Shown here in pieces: positions 36,691 through 45,506 of a DNA stretch of 64,000 bases (the first letter of the stretch is position 1; every line of letters begins with the position of its first letter). The notes beneath the pieces were generated by a model, which ran no database searches, was not told where the DNA came from, and saw only the letters and a list, made by a program, of their open reading frames with translations. Location: NCBI GenBank assembly GCA_017395935.1, contig JAFQNL010000013.1, positions 1-64,000 on the forward strand, read 5' to 3'. Made by a program: the position numbers and the translations under genes. This DNA is from Oscillospiraceae bacterium (lineage in GTDB: Bacteria > Bacillota > Clostridia > Oscillospirales > Oscillospiraceae).

Positions 36691-37731
36691 ATGGGATTTA
36701 GTTTTGTTCGGGATATCGGTATCGACCTGGGTACCGCCTCGGTGTTAGTCTATATTCAGGGTAAGGGTGTCGTTCTCCGTGAGCCCTCGGTGGTGGCCAT
36801 TGACCGGACCACCGGCCGCCTGCTCAAGGTAGGAACCGAGGCGCGTCGGATGCTGGGCCGTACCCCCGGCAATATCGTCGCTCTTCGCCCGCTCCGTGAC
36901 GGCGTCATCTCTGACTACGATATGACCGAAAGAATGCTTCGGGAGTTCATTCGCAAGGTGGCCCCCATCCGCTTCTTTAAGCCCCGCGTGGTTATCTGCG
37001 TTCCCTCCGGCATCACTGAAGTCGAGGAGCGCGCTGTCATTGACGCCGGCATTCAGGCCGGGGCCCGGAAGGTTTATCTGATTGAAGAGCCTGTGGCTGC
37101 CGCAATCGGTGCCGGAATTGACATCGCTCAGCCTGAAGGTCATCTCATCGTCGATATTGGCGGCGGAACTACTGACGTTGCTGTAATCTCTCTGTCCGGT
37201 GTCGTTGAGTCCACCTCCATCAAGGTAGCCGGAGACGCCTTTGACGAGTCCATTATCCGCTACATTCGTCGGAAGCATAATATTCTCATCGGCTCCCGAA
37301 CTGCCGAAGAGTTGAAAATTGCTCTCGGCTGTGTCTTCCCCCGTCCGGAGGAGCAGTATATGGAAGTTACCGGCCATGACCAGATGACCGGCCTTCCCCG
37401 GACTTTCACCGTCACCTCCAGCGAAATGATCGAGGCCTTCGAGGAGCCCGCCCAGCGGATTGTAGACACCATTCACTCCGTCCTTGAACGTACGCCTCCC
37501 GAGCTGGTGGCCGACATTTCCGCCAACGGCATCGTCATGACTGGCGGCGGCAGTCTGATCTGGGGCTTTGACAAGCTCATTGAGTCTCATACCGGAATTG
37601 AGACTCATGTAGCTGACGACGCAATCTCCTGCGTTGCCTACGGCACCGGTAAGAGCCTGGAGTCCATCGGCTCCATGCAGGACGGCACTATGAATCTGAG
37701 TCGCCGGAAGCAGATGAACAGCCAGATGTAA
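36691..37731 (+). CDS. mreB: Rod-shape-determining actin homologue MreB/Mbl
   Basis: A 346-residue bacterial actin. The phosphate 1 loop DIGIDLGTASVLVY, EEPVAAAIGAGID, the phosphate 2 loop IVDIGGGTTDVAVISL and MTGGGSLIWG are intact. It forms membrane-bound filaments that steer lateral wall synthesis. It has its own strong promoter, and a terminator follows 26 bases after the stop, so it is monocistronic: mreC, mreD and other rod genes are not adjacent. This fits an Mbl or MreBH-type extra copy, which cannot be told apart by eye. AAAGGTG precedes the ATG. Confidence 0.94.
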   Translation: MGFSFVRDIGIDLGTASVLVYIQGKGVVLREPSVVAIDRTTGRLLKVGTEARRMLGRTPGNIVALRPLRDGVISDYDMTERMLREFIRKVAPIRFFKPRVVICVPSGITEVEERAVIDAGIQAGARKVYLIEEPVAAAIGAGIDIAQPEGHLIVDIGGGTTDVAVISLSGVVESTSIKVAGDAFDESIIRYIRRKHNILIGSRTAEELKIALGCVFPRPEEQYMEVTGHDQMTGLPRTFTVTSSEMIEAFEEPAQRIVDTIHSVLERTPPELVADISANGIVMTGGGSLIWGFDKLIESHTGIETHVADDAISCVAYGTGKSLESIGSMQDGTMNLSRRKQMNSQM

Positions 37732-37757
37732 GTCCTTCTGTAACTGAAACAGATACC

Positions 37758-37788
37758 AAAAGCGAGAGACCGATCGTCTCTCGCTTTT
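37758..37788 (+). terminator. Terminator of mreB
   Basis: Thirteen-pair stem AAAAGCGAGAGAC / GTCTCTCGCTTTT with a five-base loop; bidirectional in form. Confidence 0.9.
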
Positions 37789-37791
37789 CTA

Positions 37792-37820
37792 TTGCAGAAA
37801 TCTCAACTATATCGTATAAT
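37792..37820 (+). promoter_or_regulatory. Promoter of the GNAT gene pair
   Basis: TTGCAG (37792-37797), 17 bases, perfect TATAAT (37815-37820), directly after the mreB terminator. Confidence 0.82.
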
Positions 37821-37850
37821 GGCCACAGAATTTCCAAGGAGGCCAATGTT

Positions 37851-38345
37851 ATGACCTTTCGACCTGCAACAAGCGAGGATCTGCCCGCTTTGCTGGAGCT
37901 CTATGCAGATGCCAGAGCCTTTATGGCCAACTGCGGCAATCCGAATCAGTGGGGATCTTCCCATCCGCCGGTTTCCCGGCTGGAGCTGGATATTCAGGAC
38001 GGGGTCGGCTATGTAGCTATAGAGCAGGAAACACTGGCTGCCGCCTTTGCTCTGCTGCCAAGCCCTGACCCCACCTATAGCTTTATTGAAGGCTCCTGGC
38101 CCAATGAGCGGCCTTATGGAGTGATTCACAGGATGGCCTGCCGGCTGCGGGGCCGTGGCATTGCCAGTGCCTGTCTGGACTGGTGCAAAAAGCGCTATGA
38201 TACCCTTCGAATCGACACTCATCAGGACAACCGCCCCATGCAGCGGCTGGTCAGCGCCAATGGTTTTTCCTGTTGTGGAGTCATCTATCTGGAAAATGGA
38301 GATCCCAGGCTGGCCTATCAGTGGGACAGGGAGGCAGAAAGATGA
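37851..38345 (+). CDS. GNAT family N-acetyltransferase
   Basis: A 164-residue GNAT protein. It starts TFRPATSEDLPALLELYADAR, the usual beta1-alpha1 opening, and has the acetyl-CoA pyrophosphate-binding loop RLRGRGIASACLDWC followed by IDTHQDNRPMQRLVSANGF, which resembles small-molecule or peptide acetyltransferases. The acceptor is unknown. CAAGGAGG precedes the ATG. Its stop overlaps the next start (ATGA), so the downstream exported protein is translationally coupled. Confidence 0.88.
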   Translation: MTFRPATSEDLPALLELYADARAFMANCGNPNQWGSSHPPVSRLELDIQDGVGYVAIEQETLAAAFALLPSPDPTYSFIEGSWPNERPYGVIHRMACRLRGRGIASACLDWCKKRYDTLRIDTHQDNRPMQRLVSANGFSCCGVIYLENGDPRLAYQWDREAER

Positions 38346-38791
38346 ACAGGAGGAAGATTGCACTCTCTCTGTTATTGGCCCTGTTCATGGTGCTGGCAGT
38401 CTATTACCGCCCTATTTCCCTTGCCGACTCGGTGGGACGGGAGAATGATATTCTGGTTACATGGATTCCTCTGGTTCAGGACGCGGAGCTGGGCAGCACC
38501 CTGCAGGACCCGATCCAATATGAGCTGAAGGCCGGGTCAAAAGAGACCGAAGCGCTGCTGGAGATTCTGGACCGATACAGCTACCGCAACTCTCTGGTTA
38601 CGCTGTTATCAGAGGGGGCCATTGAAGGCTCTCATGCCGGAGGAATCCTGCATATCTACGGCCGGGAGGGTCTGAGCACCGGTGGCACCGGCGAGATTCT
38701 GGTCGGCTCTCGGGTCTGTCGGATCGGTCTGGCAGGAGACAGAATGAACCTTATGCTGATCGAAGATGTGCTGACTCTGCTGGAAGGATAG
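38342..38791 (+). CDS. Membrane-anchored or secreted hypothetical protein
   Basis: A 149-residue protein that starts within the GNAT stop codon. An N-terminal signal or anchor (MNRRKIALSLLLALFMVLAVYY shortened here by description: basic start, then about 16 hydrophobic residues) leads to an extracellular part with a beta-rich look, including ILVTWIPLVQDAELG and GTGEILVGSRVCRIGL. I do not recognise the family. ACAGGGAGG supplies the ribosome site. The coupling to a GNAT gene may be chance or may mean that the acetylase acts on the same envelope pathway. Confidence 0.65.
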   Translation: MNRRKIALSLLLALFMVLAVYYRPISLADSVGRENDILVTWIPLVQDAELGSTLQDPIQYELKAGSKETEALLEILDRYSYRNSLVTLLSEGAIEGSHAGGILHIYGREGLSTGGTGEILVGSRVCRIGLAGDRMNLMLIEDVLTLLEG

Positions 38792-38808
38792 TCTTTCCCG
38801 CCTATTCC

Positions 38809-38838
38809 AGACGCTCTGCCTGAGGCAGAGCGTCTTTT
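38809..38838 (+). terminator. Terminator after the GNAT gene pair
   Basis: Twelve-pair stem AGACGCTCTGCC / GGCAGAGCGTCT, TGA loop, then TTTT. Confidence 0.92.
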
Positions 38839-38856
38839 TCGCTTCTGACGCAGTTA

Positions 38857-38936
38857 ACCCCCCACCCTTTCGGGTGGGGGGTCTTGCCGTGTACGGGGAT
38901 ATCATTGGGCCTCAGCCCGGAATCGGATCCGGGCTG
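38857..38936 (-). other. Two GC-rich hairpins downstream of the GH3 gene
   Basis: ACCCCCCACCC-TTTC-GGGTGGGGGGT near 38857-38882 and CAGCCCGGA / TCCGGGCTG at 38913-38936. Neither has a strong T-run. They lie behind the GH3 stop at 38989 and may end or stabilise its transcript. Confidence 0.45.
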
Positions 38937-38988
38937 GCCCAGAAAGATGTCAGGACTTCTCCCACACCCCGTCGTTCACAGATTCAGA

Positions 38989-41900
38989 TCAGGCCTCAGC
39001 CTTGGTCTTCTCGGCGCTTGCAAAGGAAGCGGCGATCAGCAGGACAGCGGCGATGACGAACAGGACGACGGAAGCGATGGTAGCATAGAAGCAGTTCCAA
39101 CCGTTGGTGTTCATGGCGTTGTAGGAGAACAGGCCAGCGATGGTCAGGACACGGTCATTGAGCATGTTGCCGAAGGCATAGACGAACAGGGCAATGGCGC
39201 CGGCGTTGCCGATCAGGTTGACGATGTCGTTCTTGACGGCGAAGGCGGCGATGGCCAGGACAACACCAATCACCACATAGATGGTGTAGGTGGTCTGGTT
39301 GACCAGTGCGTCAGCGGGAGACAGCATGTTGGAAGCGTACATAGCGACCAGACCAGCAATGCCGAAGATAGCGCCGATGACGCTCAGCTTGGAGGTCTTG
39401 ACACCAGTACCCTTGGAGCTCATGATGGCCAGCAGAGCGCCAGCGATCAGCAGCAGAGCGCCAACAGCCTCAGCGGCATAGTAGGCAGCACGCCACCAGG
39501 TCATCTGGGACTCAACGCGGGTGGTAGCATTGTAGCGGTTCATCAGATGAGACTCGGACCATGCGAAGATGTTCTTATGGACAGCGTCCTTCAGCTTAGC
39601 CTGCAGGTTGGCGTCGCCATCGATGAAGTTGGAGTTCAGGCCATAACCTTCGTTGGTCTGGGTCATGAACAGGAAGCTGCTGGACAGGGTGGTGTTGGTA
39701 TAGAAGCCAGACTGACCACGGGTGTCGAAGCAGGTGGTACCGGAATTCAGGACGGAGGACCACAGGTCGGTATCGTCATAAATGTCGGTAACGGCATAGC
39801 CGATGAAGCCCCACTCGTTGGCCAGGATCTCAGTCATCAGGCCATAGCTGGCGGTGCACTCGACGGCGCCGATCTTGGAGAAGGAGGTCATCAGACCGCG
39901 CATGCCGGCGTTGTACTCTTCGGTGTCATACTTGGTGGCCTCGAAAGCGTACTGATAGGCACGGAGCTCGACCTCACGGGCGCGCTGCTCGGTCATGTAG
40001 GGGGAGACGCCGCCACGCTCAGATTCCTGGTCGTTGAAGGCGAAGTGCTTGGGAGCGGCGATCAGGCCGTACTCATGGGCGCCGATAGCAAATTCCATAG
40101 CGGCGACACCGGACAGGATGGGATCCTCGGAATAGTACTCGCCGTTACGGCCGTTATAAGCGTGACGGTGGGTATTCAGGCCGGGGCCCCAGAGGATGTT
40201 GATGCCGACGAACAGGGACTCTTCACCAGTGAAGACGCCCAGACGGTACATCAGATCGGGGTTGAAGCTGGAAGCAGCGATGGGAGCGTTGGCAAAGACC
40301 TCGGGATGCCAGTTGCCGTTGGGATCGTCAGCGGCGATAGCCCAGGGAGCGTTGGGATCCTTGGTGGCGTTCAGAGCGACAGCAACACCGTTACCAGCGT
40401 TCTCAGTCATGTAGGTTTCCTGAGTGCCGATGGAGTCAGCGCCGGGGATGGAGGGGCCGCCGAAGGTGAAGATGTACATAGCTTCTTCCAGAGTCAGCTG
40501 GTCGAGCAGAGCATCCCACTTGGCATCGTCATAAGCAACACCGTACATCTCGTAGAACTTGATGCCGTTGTCCTGGCCCCAGAGGATAGCGGAGGTATCG
40601 TCCTCGGTAGCCAGAGTGTAGTAATGGCCGTTGAGGTCGTTGATCAGAGCCTCGCTGGTCAGGGTCATGTTGTCATAGGTCTTGGGGAAGGTGCCGGCCC
40701 AATCGGTACGGCTCAGGTAGACGACCTCGCCGGGCTGATAGTAGTTCCAGTCGGCATAGGGGATCTGGTTGGAGATCTTGTAGCCGGTCTTGGAGGTGGA
40801 GAACAGGGTCTTCTCAATGAAGCCGTTGTCGATCTCCTTCATGTAGACAGCAGCGGCATTGCCTTCGCCGTCCAGCAGGGTGGGATCGATGCCCTGAGCG
40901 ACCATGATGTTGTTCAGAGCCTCATGAGCGCCGTTGCCCACTGCGAAGTAGTAAGCGCCGGGATCCATGATGTAAGCGCCGTAGGTGCCGTCGCCGTTAT
41001 CATAGCTCTCGTCATAGGAAGCGATGTACTGCAGGTCGACCTTGACAGGAACGACTTCGGAAGCGCCGGGCTCCAGAACGCTGGACTTCTCAAAGTTCAG
41101 CAGCTGGATAGCGACCTTCTCAACGCCGCCGTCAATGTAGGGGGCCTGGCCGTAGATCTGAACGGGGGTCTTGCCAGCCACGTCGCCGGTGTTGGTAACC
41201 TTGACGTTGAAGGTGGCATAAGCACTGGGAGCGCCGGTCTCGGGATCAGTGGTGATATCGAAGACAGGCTCGCCGTCCATAGCCAGATCGAAGGTGGTGT
41301 AGCTCATGCCATAGCCGAAGCTGTAGTTGACTTCGTTGGCATACTTCCACTCGGTGTCAGAGCCATAGGCGCCAACGGGAGAGGTGGCGTTGCCCTTGCC
41401 CAGGACGGAGTCATAGTAACGGGTCTCATAGTAACGATAGCCAACATACAGGCCCTCAGCCTCGATGGCGTATGCGCCGGGGGTGAAGCCCATGACGCCG
41501 CCGGTACGGGTGATGACGTCAGCGGTGTTGGCATAGTACATCTTGCCCATGTTCTGCATAGCGGGAGCGGACATGTTGTAAGCGGCAAAGATGTCGAACA
41601 GGCCGCCGGAGGGGCTGACCTTGCCGGAGAGGATGTCAGCGACGCCCAGGTTGCCGTAGCAGCCAACAGCGCCGATCCACAGGATGGAGTCGACCTCGGG
41701 GTCGTTCTTCAGCTCTGCGATCTCAACAGCGGAGGAGGAAGCCAGCAGGATGATGACCTTGTCAGAGGTCTCCTTGGCCAGAGCGATCAGGTCGCGCTCG
41801 TTCTGGGTCAGAGCCAGAGGCTCGTCGGCGCCCAGACCCTCAACCACGCCGCCGGGCATAAAGTCGACGGACTCGCAGCTGCCGCGGCCGATGTAAACGA

Positions 41901-42627
41901 TAGCGGCATCGCCGTACTCAGCCAGGCTGGCCTTGTAGTCGGCGTTGGTAGCTTCGATCTCAGCGATGGAAGGCTCGCCGGGATCGTAGACTTCTGCGGC
42001 ACCCTCGTTCTCAATGTGACCATAGGTCTGATTCAGGGTAGCGTAGATGTCGATCATGGTCTGGTTCAGATTGAAGCCAGCGCCTTCGAACTCGAACTCG
42101 TCACCAGCCCAGCCAGAGATGGTGGGGCCGCCGGCGGAGTAAGCGGAACCGGCAGAGCCAGCGATGGTGTTGGCAAAGTCGGTCTTGTTCTGGCTCAGAG
42201 CCTGCTCCAGGGAGATGTAAACGCCCTGGGCCTTAACGCCGAAGCTGGAGCCCAGCAGGTTCATGTGGGAACGGATACCCAGCAGAGTAACGTTGGAGCC
42301 AGCGTCCAGAGGCAGAACATCGTTCTCGTTCTTCAGCAGAACAGCGCCCTCAGCGACCTCTTCGCGGCCCAGGTCGATTGCCTTCTGGATCAGTGCATGA
42401 GAATTGCCGGTGCCATCCTCATTGAGAACTTCAGCAGAAGGGGTAAACTTGTCGTACAGGGGATTTTCAGCGGTGTTATCAGAGACGAAAGCTTCGCTCT
42501 GAGTGCCCAGGTAGGTATCGATGGTGCCGGCGTTGGCTTCCAGGATAATACCCAGGGCCATGGCAAAGGCCAGAATGAATGCGCCAATGCTGGTCAGGCC
42601 TTTCCACAGTGCTTTTTTCTTAAGCAT
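38989..42627 (-). CDS. Membrane-anchored GH3 glycosidase with swapped domain order
   Basis: A 1212-residue protein. An N-terminal helix (about 13-32) is followed first by the GH3 C-domain (GAVLLKNENDVLPL at about 94-107; CESVDFMPGGVVEGLG, acid/base region), then a fibronectin III-like domain (VTNTGDVAGKTPVQIY), and only then the TIM-barrel (LVGINILWGPGLN-like segment, PKHFAFNDQESERGG, and AVTDIYDD with nucleophile Asp948). About five helices fill the last 170 residues. Usual GH3 order is barrel first. The catalytic residues look present, so it should cleave beta-glycosides at the outer membrane face. GGAGGAG precedes the ATG at 42627; no earlier start is supported. It is divergent from a TetR gene. 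Confidence 0.88.
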   Translation of the reverse strand: MLKKKALWKGLTSIGAFILAFAMALGIILEANAGTIDTYLGTQSEAFVSDNTAENPLYDKFTPSAEVLNEDGTGNSHALIQKAIDLGREEVAEGAVLLKNENDVLPLDAGSNVTLLGIRSHMNLLGSSFGVKAQGVYISLEQALSQNKTDFANTIAGSAGSAYSAGGPTISGWAGDEFEFEGAGFNLNQTMIDIYATLNQTYGHIENEGAAEVYDPGEPSIAEIEATNADYKASLAEYGDAAIVYIGRGSCESVDFMPGGVVEGLGADEPLALTQNERDLIALAKETSDKVIILLASSSAVEIAELKNDPEVDSILWIGAVGCYGNLGVADILSGKVSPSGGLFDIFAAYNMSAPAMQNMGKMYYANTADVITRTGGVMGFTPGAYAIEAEGLYVGYRYYETRYYDSVLGKGNATSPVGAYGSDTEWKYANEVNYSFGYGMSYTTFDLAMDGEPVFDITTDPETGAPSAYATFNVKVTNTGDVAGKTPVQIYGQAPYIDGGVEKVAIQLLNFEKSSVLEPGASEVVPVKVDLQYIASYDESYDNGDGTYGAYIMDPGAYYFAVGNGAHEALNNIMVAQGIDPTLLDGEGNAAAVYMKEIDNGFIEKTLFSTSKTGYKISNQIPYADWNYYQPGEVVYLSRTDWAGTFPKTYDNMTLTSEALINDLNGHYYTLATEDDTSAILWGQDNGIKFYEMYGVAYDDAKWDALLDQLTLEEAMYIFTFGGPSIPGADSIGTQETYMTENAGNGVAVALNATKDPNAPWAIAADDPNGNWHPEVFANAPIAASSFNPDLMYRLGVFTGEESLFVGINILWGPGLNTHRHAYNGRNGEYYSEDPILSGVAAMEFAIGAHEYGLIAAPKHFAFNDQESERGGVSPYMTEQRAREVELRAYQYAFEATKYDTEEYNAGMRGLMTSFSKIGAVECTASYGLMTEILANEWGFIGYAVTDIYDDTDLWSSVLNSGTTCFDTRGQSGFYTNTTLSSSFLFMTQTNEGYGLNSNFIDGDANLQAKLKDAVHKNIFAWSESHLMNRYNATTRVESQMTWWRAAYYAAEAVGALLLIAGALLAIMSSKGTGVKTSKLSVIGAIFGIAGLVAMYASNMLSPADALVNQTTYTIYVVIGVVLAIAAFAVKNDIVNLIGNAGAIALFVYAFGNMLNDRVLTIAGLFSYNAMNTNGWNCFYATIASVVLFVIAAVLLIAASFASAEKTKAEA

Positions 42628-42790
42628 GGTTGGTTTCTCCTCCTCATTTGATTTGTTTTGCCGTACCCATTCCTCTTGCTCCCGTAATTGAAGTCCGGGC
42701 ACGCCGAAGAGCACACCATCTGCTGGCAAACATTTGGTGTGCAACTTATATAAATCTTATCAAAGAATGTCCTTTTCCTCTATATACATT

Positions 42791-42819
42791 TACATATTAC
42801 TTTTCCACATTTTGAACAA
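42791..42819 (-). promoter_or_regulatory. Possible promoter of the GH3 gene
   Basis: On the minus strand TTGTTC (42819-42814), 17 bases, TATGTA (42796-42791). A TGAAC half-site (42813-42817) overlaps the -35. The leader would be about 155 bases and AT-rich. Confidence 0.45.
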
Positions 42820-42864
42820 CCGCTGGTAATATATTCATTTTACGAATTTTTTCTCTTTCATTTG

Positions 42865-42878
42865 GTTCAAAAATGAAC
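42865..42878. promoter_or_regulatory. Candidate TetR operator
   Basis: GTTCA-AAAA-TGAAC is a perfect inverted repeat just upstream of the tetR -35; the same pentamer recurs at the GH3 -35. Assignment to the TetR protein is inference from position. Confidence 0.5.
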
Positions 42879-42887
42879 ACTTTACCC

Positions 42888-42916
42888 TTGATTGTTTTGA
42901 TTTAAGGTAGTATAAT
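42888..42916 (+). promoter_or_regulatory. Promoter of the tetR gene
   Basis: TTGATT (42888-42893), 17 bases, perfect TATAAT (42911-42916), about 20 bases before the ribosome site. Confidence 0.82.
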
Positions 42917-42942
42917 CGCTTCAGATAGAAAGGGGGGACACT

Positions 42943-43539
42943 ATGGGCGAGTATGCGGCACATTCCAAGCGGATGAAATCGATCATCTGCGACACGATGA
43001 TCTCCCTTCTGGAGGAAAAACCCTTTACTAAGATTACTGTTCAGGACATTCTCCAGCGGGCCAATATCCAGCGAGCTACCTTCTACCGCTATTTTCGGGA
43101 TAAATATGAAGTGGCCGAAGCCATCAACGAGATTCTGGCTCAGGAGCTGCTGGATCATTCCTTTGAGGGGCTCTATGAAGGAAAGCACTTTTCCGACTAT
43201 CATCAGACAATGTTCAACTTAAAGTATCAGAAGGTGATGGAGCAGATGCTTCATCTGCGGGTAGAAAATGTAGACCTGTCGCACACCATTTCCCGTATCT
43301 TCTGCGAGCGTTATCAGGCGCTTTTTCCCGACGCCGACCGGTATGAGCTCTTTCTGGCCTGTCATCACTTTTTGGCCTCCGCTTTCTGGTTTACAGACAA
43401 CTCCTTTACCGTACCGGAGATCCGAAAAACCGTCTTTTCCGATGCCCCCGCCCGCTGGCTGGCTCGATATTATCAGGTTGATCCGGAGCATATGATAGAG
43501 TTTGTCTATCAGCATCAGAAGAACAGTTCTTCCGGTTGA
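42943..43539 (+). CDS. TetR/AcrR family transcriptional regulator
   Basis: A 198-residue regulator. The N-terminal HTH (about 10-55) reads ICDTMISLLEEKPFTKITVQDI then ANIQRATFYRYFRDKYEV, a textbook TetR recognition helix. The C-terminal helical ligand domain ends in a Ser-rich tail; its ligand is unknown, though the layout resembles TetR_C proteins of Firmicutes such as DhaS-like ones. AAAGGGGGG precedes the ATG. It is divergent from the GH3 gene across a 315-base AT-rich spacer with a matching palindrome, so it probably controls GH3 and itself. Confidence 0.88.
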   Translation: MGEYAAHSKRMKSIICDTMISLLEEKPFTKITVQDILQRANIQRATFYRYFRDKYEVAEAINEILAQELLDHSFEGLYEGKHFSDYHQTMFNLKYQKVMEQMLHLRVENVDLSHTISRIFCERYQALFPDADRYELFLACHHFLASAFWFTDNSFTVPEIRKTVFSDAPARWLARYYQVDPEHMIEFVYQHQKNSSSG

Positions 43540-43567
43540 TAACCCAAATACATATTGCATAGTTAAA

Positions 43568-43606
43568 CGCAGCCCATCCGAACGAGATCAGATGGGCTGC
43601 GTTTTT
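43568..43606. terminator. Terminator between converging tetR and kinase genes
   Basis: Stem CGCAGCCCATC / GATGGGCTGCG with a 12-base loop and TTTTT on the plus strand. Confidence 0.88.
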
Positions 43607-43632
43607 ACTTCTGTTTCGGTTGTACTGTGCGG

Positions 43633-44223
43633 TTATACTTCTTCTCCGGTGGTATCCAGCAGCAAGTCCGCCTCTTCCTGTATCCGGCAGTCAGACAGGT
43701 AGCTCCGCTCCAGAGGAATCCAGCGACGGCGAAACAGTTCAAACCGCTCCCCTTCCCGGTTCTGCAGGCGGGCAGTCTGGCAGCTGTCGCTGCAGGTCAG
43801 TACGATCTTCAAATCATAGAGATCCCTAAGGGCAGGATGCTGGGAGTAGCTGCCCTCCACCAGAATCACCGGGGCAGACGGCACCGGGGCAGGCTGAAGA
43901 TAGGCCCCTTCCCGGCAGCTATAGGGGCGATACTCCGCCGCCTCTCCTCTGTGCAAGGGAAGCAGCAGCTGATTTCGCAGCCGGTCGAAGTCAATATTAG
44001 CGGCCGGTTTCTTTTCCCAGCCCGCACACCGGCGGTCCAAAGGGAGATAGTAATCATCGGTATGGATCACCGGGCAGCCCAGTTCTGCTGCAAGCCGGGC
44101 GGCCAGTGTGGTTTTTCCGCTGCCGCAGCGGCCGTCAATGGCAATCATAACCGGTCTGCCCGCTTTCATACTGCCGCGAATGGCACGGAGCACTGTCCGC
44201 TCGGTAGAAACGATCCGGTTCAT
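43633..44223 (-). CDS. Uridine-kinase-like P-loop kinase
   Basis: A 196-residue protein with Walker A IDGRCGSGKTTLA, then VIHTDDYYLPLDRR (uridine-kinase-like acceptor region), DFDRLRNQLLLPL and VILVEGSYSQHPAL. It is a short member of the phosphoribulokinase/uridine kinase superfamily; the substrate is unknown. Two nearby starts compete: the ATG at 44232 overlaps the preceding stop as ATGA but touches the AGAAGGG site, whereas the ATG at 44223 is nine bases from it and is preferred. It is the second gene after the aldo/keto reductase. Confidence 0.85.
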   Translation of the reverse strand: MNRIVSTERTVLRAIRGSMKAGRPVMIAIDGRCGSGKTTLAARLAAELGCPVIHTDDYYLPLDRRCAGWEKKPAANIDFDRLRNQLLLPLHRGEAAEYRPYSCREGAYLQPAPVPSAPVILVEGSYSQHPALRDLYDLKIVLTCSDSCQTARLQNREGERFELFRRRWIPLERSYLSDCRIQEEADLLLDTTGEEV

Positions 44224-44228
44224 AGCGT

Positions 44229-45398
44229 TCATCCCTTCTGGGCGGCCTCCCGCTGACGGCATACCTCTTCCCAGCTGGGCATCTCAGCCAGAATCCCAGT
44301 CAGTTCCTTCATAACAGCGGGAATGTCAATATTCTGGGGACAGATCCGACTGCATTTGCCGCAGCCGATACAGGCAGAGGGCCGCTTATCCTCCGGCAAC
44401 GCCTCTACACGCATGGAGGTGATCACATTGCGGTTGATTCGCAGTTCATTATAGATAGACAGGAGCATGGGGATATCCAGTCCCTTGGGGCAGCCCTCGC
44501 AGCAGTAACGGCAACCGGTACAGGGCACACCACCCTTCATCTCCTCGGCCATGGTCAGCAGCAGACGGGTCTCCTCCTCGTTCAGAGGTCGGTCCTCAGA
44601 AAAAGTACGAACATTATCCTCCATCTGGGCCATATTGGACATACCACTAAGAACCATAGTCACGTTGGGAAGTCCCTGCAGGAAGCGGAAGCCCCATGCG
44701 GCGCCGGATTCCTGAGGCCGGATGGCCTTCAGCGCCTGCATATGCTCGGCACTGAGATTGGCCAGCTTACCGCCCCGGACAGGCTCCATGACCCAGACAG
44801 GAATACCCCGGGCGGTAAGGAAGTCATATTTCTCCTTTGCCTTCTGGAGGGTCCAGTCCAGATAGTTGAGCTGGATCTGGCAGAATTCCATATCTTCACC
44901 GCAAGCGTCCAGAAAGCGCTCCAGCACCTCGAGAGAGCCATGACTGCTGAAGCCCAGATGCCGGATCCGGCCCAGCCGCTTCTGCTCCCGAAAATAGTCC
45001 AGAATACCCCACTTTGGGTCCAGATAGGTATGGATGCTCTTCTCATATACATTGTGGAGCAGGTAGAAGTCAAAGTACTCTACACCGCACTTTTTCAGCT
45101 GGGCTTCAAAAATAGCCGCCGAGTCATAGCTGACACTGATCTGGTGTCCGGGGTATTTGTCGGCCAGATAGTAGCTGCCCCTGTCGTACTGACTGAGGAT
45201 CCGGCCGATAACAGTTTCCGACTCACCGTTGTGATAGGGCCAGGCGGTATCGAAATAGTTGACTCCGTGCTCAAGGGCATAGCGGGTCATCTCTGCTACC
45301 AAGGCCTCGTCTACGCTGCCGTCTGCCTTCTGAGGCAGGCGCATGGTACCAAAGCCGAGGGCGGAGAGCTTCAGATTCTGAAACTGGTTGTAATTCAT
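44229..45398 (-). CDS. Aldo/keto reductase with C-terminal 2[4Fe-4S] ferredoxin domain
   Basis: A 389-residue oxidoreductase. The (beta/alpha)8 reductase part has LGFGTMRLP, FDTAWPYHNGESE (catalytic Tyr and Asp region), DFYLLHNV and the cofactor-end segments. The tail carries two cluster motifs, CTGCRYCCEGCPKG and CIGCGKCSRICPQ. This type is frequent in anaerobes and may couple NAD(P)H or ferredoxin to a carbonyl substrate that is not known. GGAGGAAAAACG precedes the ATG. It forms a unit with the kinase gene downstream. Confidence 0.92.
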   Translation of the reverse strand: MNYNQFQNLKLSALGFGTMRLPQKADGSVDEALVAEMTRYALEHGVNYFDTAWPYHNGESETVIGRILSQYDRGSYYLADKYPGHQISVSYDSAAIFEAQLKKCGVEYFDFYLLHNVYEKSIHTYLDPKWGILDYFREQKRLGRIRHLGFSSHGSLEVLERFLDACGEDMEFCQIQLNYLDWTLQKAKEKYDFLTARGIPVWVMEPVRGGKLANLSAEHMQALKAIRPQESGAAWGFRFLQGLPNVTMVLSGMSNMAQMEDNVRTFSEDRPLNEEETRLLLTMAEEMKGGVPCTGCRYCCEGCPKGLDIPMLLSIYNELRINRNVITSMRVEALPEDKRPSACIGCGKCSRICPQNIDIPAVMKELTGILAEMPSWEEVCRQREAAQKG

Positions 45399-45506
45399 CG
45401 TTTTTCCTCCTGCTGGGGTAATCGCAGTCTTCTGCTTTCAGTGTACCATTCCCATCCCTCAGCGGCAAGAGGGAGTTTTCTCTTCCTCTTCTTTTCTCCG
45501 TTGCTG

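Noticed and set aside
38884..42651. A 1255-codon plus-strand frame opposite the GH3 gene
   Set aside because: Mirror image of the GH3 codons with repetitive Gly/Val/Asp composition and no motif; the minus-strand protein is clearly real.
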